Source: Roseiflexaceae bacterium
GTDB lineage: Bacteria; Chloroflexota; Chloroflexia; Chloroflexales; Roseiflexaceae
Direction: 5' to 3'
Length of the DNA stretch: 9,300 bases
NCBI GenBank assembly: GCA_014381165.1
Contig: JACMIM010000948.1
Location: 1 to 9,300, forward strand
How positions within the stretch are numbered: position 1 is the first letter of the stretch; the number at the start of each line of letters is the position of its first letter. This document shows, piece after piece, positions 7,533 to 9,300 of this stretch. The position numbers and the translations under genes were made by a program. The notes below the pieces were generated by a model. The model ran no database searches, was not told where the DNA came from, and saw only the letters and a list, made by a program, of their open reading frames with translations.

Positions 7533-8126
7533 TTACACGCTGCCAAAGTAGCGTAGCGCCAGCCGTAGCCGGTCTTCCAGCTCGGGCGGGGCGTCGGCGG
7601 GCAGTGCAGCCATCGCCGCACTGGCCTCGCCGGCGCTAAACCCCAGGTTCACCAACATGTCGGCAAGATCGGTGTCAACACCGGCCAACACGGCAACTGC
7701 GCCAGCGGGTAGTGGCCCACCTTTGACCGCAAACTTGGTTTTGAGTTCAAGCACCAGGCGCTCGGCGGTCTTCTTGCCGATGCCGGGAACCCGCGCAAGC
7801 CGCACGGTGTCGCCACCCGCGATCGCATTGCGCAGCTCATCTGGCGTGGCCGAGGACAGCAGCGAAAGCGCCACCTTCGGCCCAATCCCGCTGACGCCGA
7901 TCAGAATCTCGAACAGGTAGCGTTGGTCGGTGGTCGTGAATCCAAACAGCGCCAGCTGATCCTCACGAATATGCAGGTGCGTGTACAGGCGCACCTCCAC
8001 GCCGATCTCGCCCAGGCTGGCCAGCACCGGCTTCGGTGCAAACACCTGTAAGCCCACGCCGCCGGTCTCGACAATACAATGGTCGACACCACTGAAAAGC
8101 AGCGTTCCACGCACTGATGCAATCAT
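7533..8126 (-). CDS. ruvA: Holliday junction branch migration complex subunit RuvA
   Basis: The 197-residue protein matches RuvA end to end. RuvA tetramers hold the four-way Holliday junction open and load the RuvB helicase for branch migration during recombinational repair. Domain I is an OB-fold at about 1-62, starting MIASVRGTL and containing GGVGLQV (22-28). The acidic pin residues Glu55 and Asp56, which keep the duplexes apart, are in place. Domain II has two helix-hairpin-helix motifs, GVSGIGPK at 77-84 and VPGIGKKTAERL at 113-124, for backbone binding. A short Ala/Pro linker (about 135-150) leads to the RuvB-binding C-terminal domain, with the ALRYFGSV end. The start is set by family homology; the ribosome site is weak. 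It lies 45 bp after the zinc-knuckle gene on the same strand. ruvB and ruvC are not in this window. Confidence 0.97.
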   Translation of the reverse strand: MIASVRGTLLFSGVDHCIVETGGVGLQVFAPKPVLASLGEIGVEVRLYTHLHIREDQLALFGFTTTDQRYLFEILIGVSGIGPKVALSLLSSATPDELRNAIAGGDTVRLARVPGIGKKTAERLVLELKTKFAVKGGPLPAGAVAVLAGVDTDLADMLVNLGFSAGEASAAMAALPADAPPELEDRLRLALRYFGSV

Positions 8127-8144
8127 AAAGCAACCACGATCCTA

Positions 8145-8163
8145 TGCGCCCGTCTTCGGCGCA
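8145..8163 (-). other. Small stem-loop in the 45-bp gap before ruvA
   Basis: TGCGCC (8145-8150) pairs with GGCGCA (8158-8163) around a 7-nt loop, between the stop of the zinc-knuckle gene and the ruvA start. There is no U-run, so termination is unlikely; it might affect mRNA stability or ruvA translation, whose ribosome site is poor. Confidence 0.35.
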
Positions 8164-8171
8164 AAACTCGA

Positions 8172-9300
8172 TTAGCCCACCAGCCCGACCACCACCAGCA
8201 ACACCAATAGCACCAGCGCTACGATGCCAAGTGCAAGCGCCCAAATGCGATCCCAGTTCAGAAACCGCCAGTCGTTGGGAATGCTGCGCTGAAAACCGTA
8301 CACATGCAGGTTATAGGTCGTAACAATCGGCTCTGGTGTTGGAGCCGAACGAGTGCGGCTGCCCTTCGGCGTGACCGCCACGCCCTTGGTCTGCTCGCCA
8401 AGGTCGAACACCAGCTCGGACAGCGGGATAAAGCTGACCGATAGCTCGGTCATCGCCAGGCGCGTGTCGTCGCCAAGCGGCGCGGATGCGCTGCGCAGCA
8501 GCTCGGCGACCACCGGCAGTGCGTCCCAGCCAGCACGAAAGCCGCCGGTGTGGCGTTCGCAGTACAGCTCGACCGGCGTGTTGGTGCGGGCCAGCCAGGC
8601 CTCGTCCACATTCGGCAAATCGTCGTGGGCGCTCAGTTCAGCCGCTCGTCGGCTCCAGGTGGTTGTCTTGTGGCGCAGCATGCGCCCGACGCCATCGCAG
8701 GCCTTGCACTTCAGCGCGCCAGTGCCTTCGCAGTCAGGGCAGGGCACAACCACTTCGGTCTTTTGCGGCGGCGCGGCGGCAACGGGTGCAGCGGTCGCCT
8801 TAGGATCAGGTTTGCCAGCGGCGGCGGCTCCCGCCTCACGCACGACGGTCACGCGGCCTTTGCCCTTGCAGCGCACACACTGCAAGCGCCGCTCGCCGCC
8901 GCATGTGCCGCAGTTGGCAACCTGGAGTGAGCCAGGTAGCCGTATGGTGCCGCCCTGCTCGGCAGCAAAAGCCTTGGGCACCGGCAGCGCGACCTCCCAG
9001 CGATCGAGTTCTTTCTCGCGTGGCAGATCGACCGGCTTGCGGTCTGGCTCCTCGAAACTTTTGGCCGGGTCGCGGGTTTCATACAGCACGCGCAAGGTGT
9101 AGAAATAGACCTTCAGGTGCGCGACGCGGTGCATCGCGGCCTGTCGGCCAAGCAAGCGCCGCCGTATCTGCCCCTGGGCGCTCCAGCGATCGAGCAAGCT
9201 GGCCAGTTCACTTGGCTGCGAAAGCAGATCGGCGTGGCGGCGCGCTTCCAGCATTGGGCCCTTCAGGAGTTCGGGGCCAAGCACGGTTTCGACTGGGTGC
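8172..9300 (-). CDS. Tail-anchored protein with DnaJ-like cysteine-rich zinc knuckles, 5' end beyond the window
   Basis: 375 residues are visible and the frame is still open at the right edge, so the true start lies outside; a GTG at 9284 is possible but has no visible support. I number from that GTG. An N-terminal helical, basic region (about 1-70) precedes four CxxC knuckles: CGTCGG at 125-130, CVRCKGKG at 136-143, CPDCEGTG at 182-189 and CKACDGVG at 193-200. Three match the CxxCxGxG pattern of the DnaJ zinc domain, which binds two zinc ions. Here the second and third knuckles are split by an Ala/Pro/Lys linker (about 147-179). There is no visible J domain with HPD. A further domain (about 210-330) leads to a C-terminal membrane helix (347-370, WALALGIVALVLLVLLVVVGLVG) with no residues after it, so most of the protein should face the cytoplasm. 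It stands 45 bp before ruvA and may share its transcript. Function is unknown. Confidence 0.8.
   Translation of the reverse strand, partial: HPVETVLGPELLKGPMLEARRHADLLSQPSELASLLDRWSAQGQIRRRLLGRQAAMHRVAHLKVYFYTLRVLYETRDPAKSFEEPDRKPVDLPREKELDRWEVALPVPKAFAAEQGGTIRLPGSLQVANCGTCGGERRLQCVRCKGKGRVTVVREAGAAAAGKPDPKATAAPVAAAPPQKTEVVVPCPDCEGTGALKCKACDGVGRMLRHKTTTWSRRAAELSAHDDLPNVDEAWLARTNTPVELYCERHTGGFRAGWDALPVVAELLRSASAPLGDDTRLAMTELSVSFIPLSELVFDLGEQTKGVAVTPKGSRTRSAPTPEPIVTTYNLHVYGFQRSIPNDWRFLNWDRIWALALGIVALVLLVLLVVVGLVG

Noticed and set aside
8353..9102. A 249-codon plus-strand frame opposite the zinc-knuckle protein
   Set aside because: It is Ser/Arg/Pro-rich antisense shadow; the minus-strand frame has real CxxCxGxG motifs and a membrane helix.

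Overview
The window is GC-rich, densely coded DNA with little recognisable mobile material. The gene content fits a free-living environmental bacterium: a secreted quinoprotein-type sugar dehydrogenase, an alpha-amylase-family lipoprotein, GTP-dependent PEP carboxykinase and RuvA. The Pro/Thr-rich tail of the exported dehydrogenase, the mix of genes and the style of the intergenic repeats suggest a filamentous Chloroflexota (Chloroflexales / Roseiflexus / Kouleothrix-like). That placement is an inference from gene style, not from a marker gene, and I hold it only moderately.

Layout, left to right. (1) Positions 2-139 hold the C-terminal end of a nucleotidyltransferase of the HldE/RfaE2 heptose-phosphate adenylyltransferase type (+). 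(2) A 167-bp spacer carries a perfect TATAAT box and a small dyad. It leads to an exported glucose/sorbosone dehydrogenase-family beta-propeller (+, 307-1791). (3) A spacer with nested inverted repeats separates that gene from a convergent unknown 119-residue gene (-, 1932-2291). (4) An AT-rich divergent spacer contains a very strong 47-nt hairpin. (5) A two-gene (+) unit follows: a GH13 alpha-amylase-family lipoprotein (2500-3921), then, 14 bp later, GTP-type PEP carboxykinase (3936-5768). (6) A spacer with a bidirectional hairpin terminator lies between convergent genes. (7) A minus-strand block runs to the right edge. In transcription order it holds an incomplete protein with four DnaJ-like CxxC knuckles and a C-terminal membrane anchor (8172-9300), ruvA (7533-8126), an unknown single-pass membrane protein with a repetitive hydrophobic ectodomain (6699-7382) and an SDR oxidoreductase (5866-6669). 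A good sigma70-type promoter (-35 7448-7453, -10 7425-7430) drives the last two.

How the genes may work together: the amylase and PEP carboxykinase share an apparent operon, which puts extracellular or cell-surface glucan breakdown beside the gluconeogenic control step. The sugar dehydrogenase upstream would also act outside the cytoplasm on sugars. ruvA is a housekeeping recombination gene, and its upstream partner, the zinc-knuckle membrane protein, is the most unusual protein here. I did not find a CRISPR array, prophage, transposase, defence island, tRNA or rRNA. The leads most worth a second look are the 2372-2418 hairpin, the split-zinc-finger tail-anchored protein, the repetitive ectodomain protein, and the palindrome overlapping the 7448-7453 promoter element.
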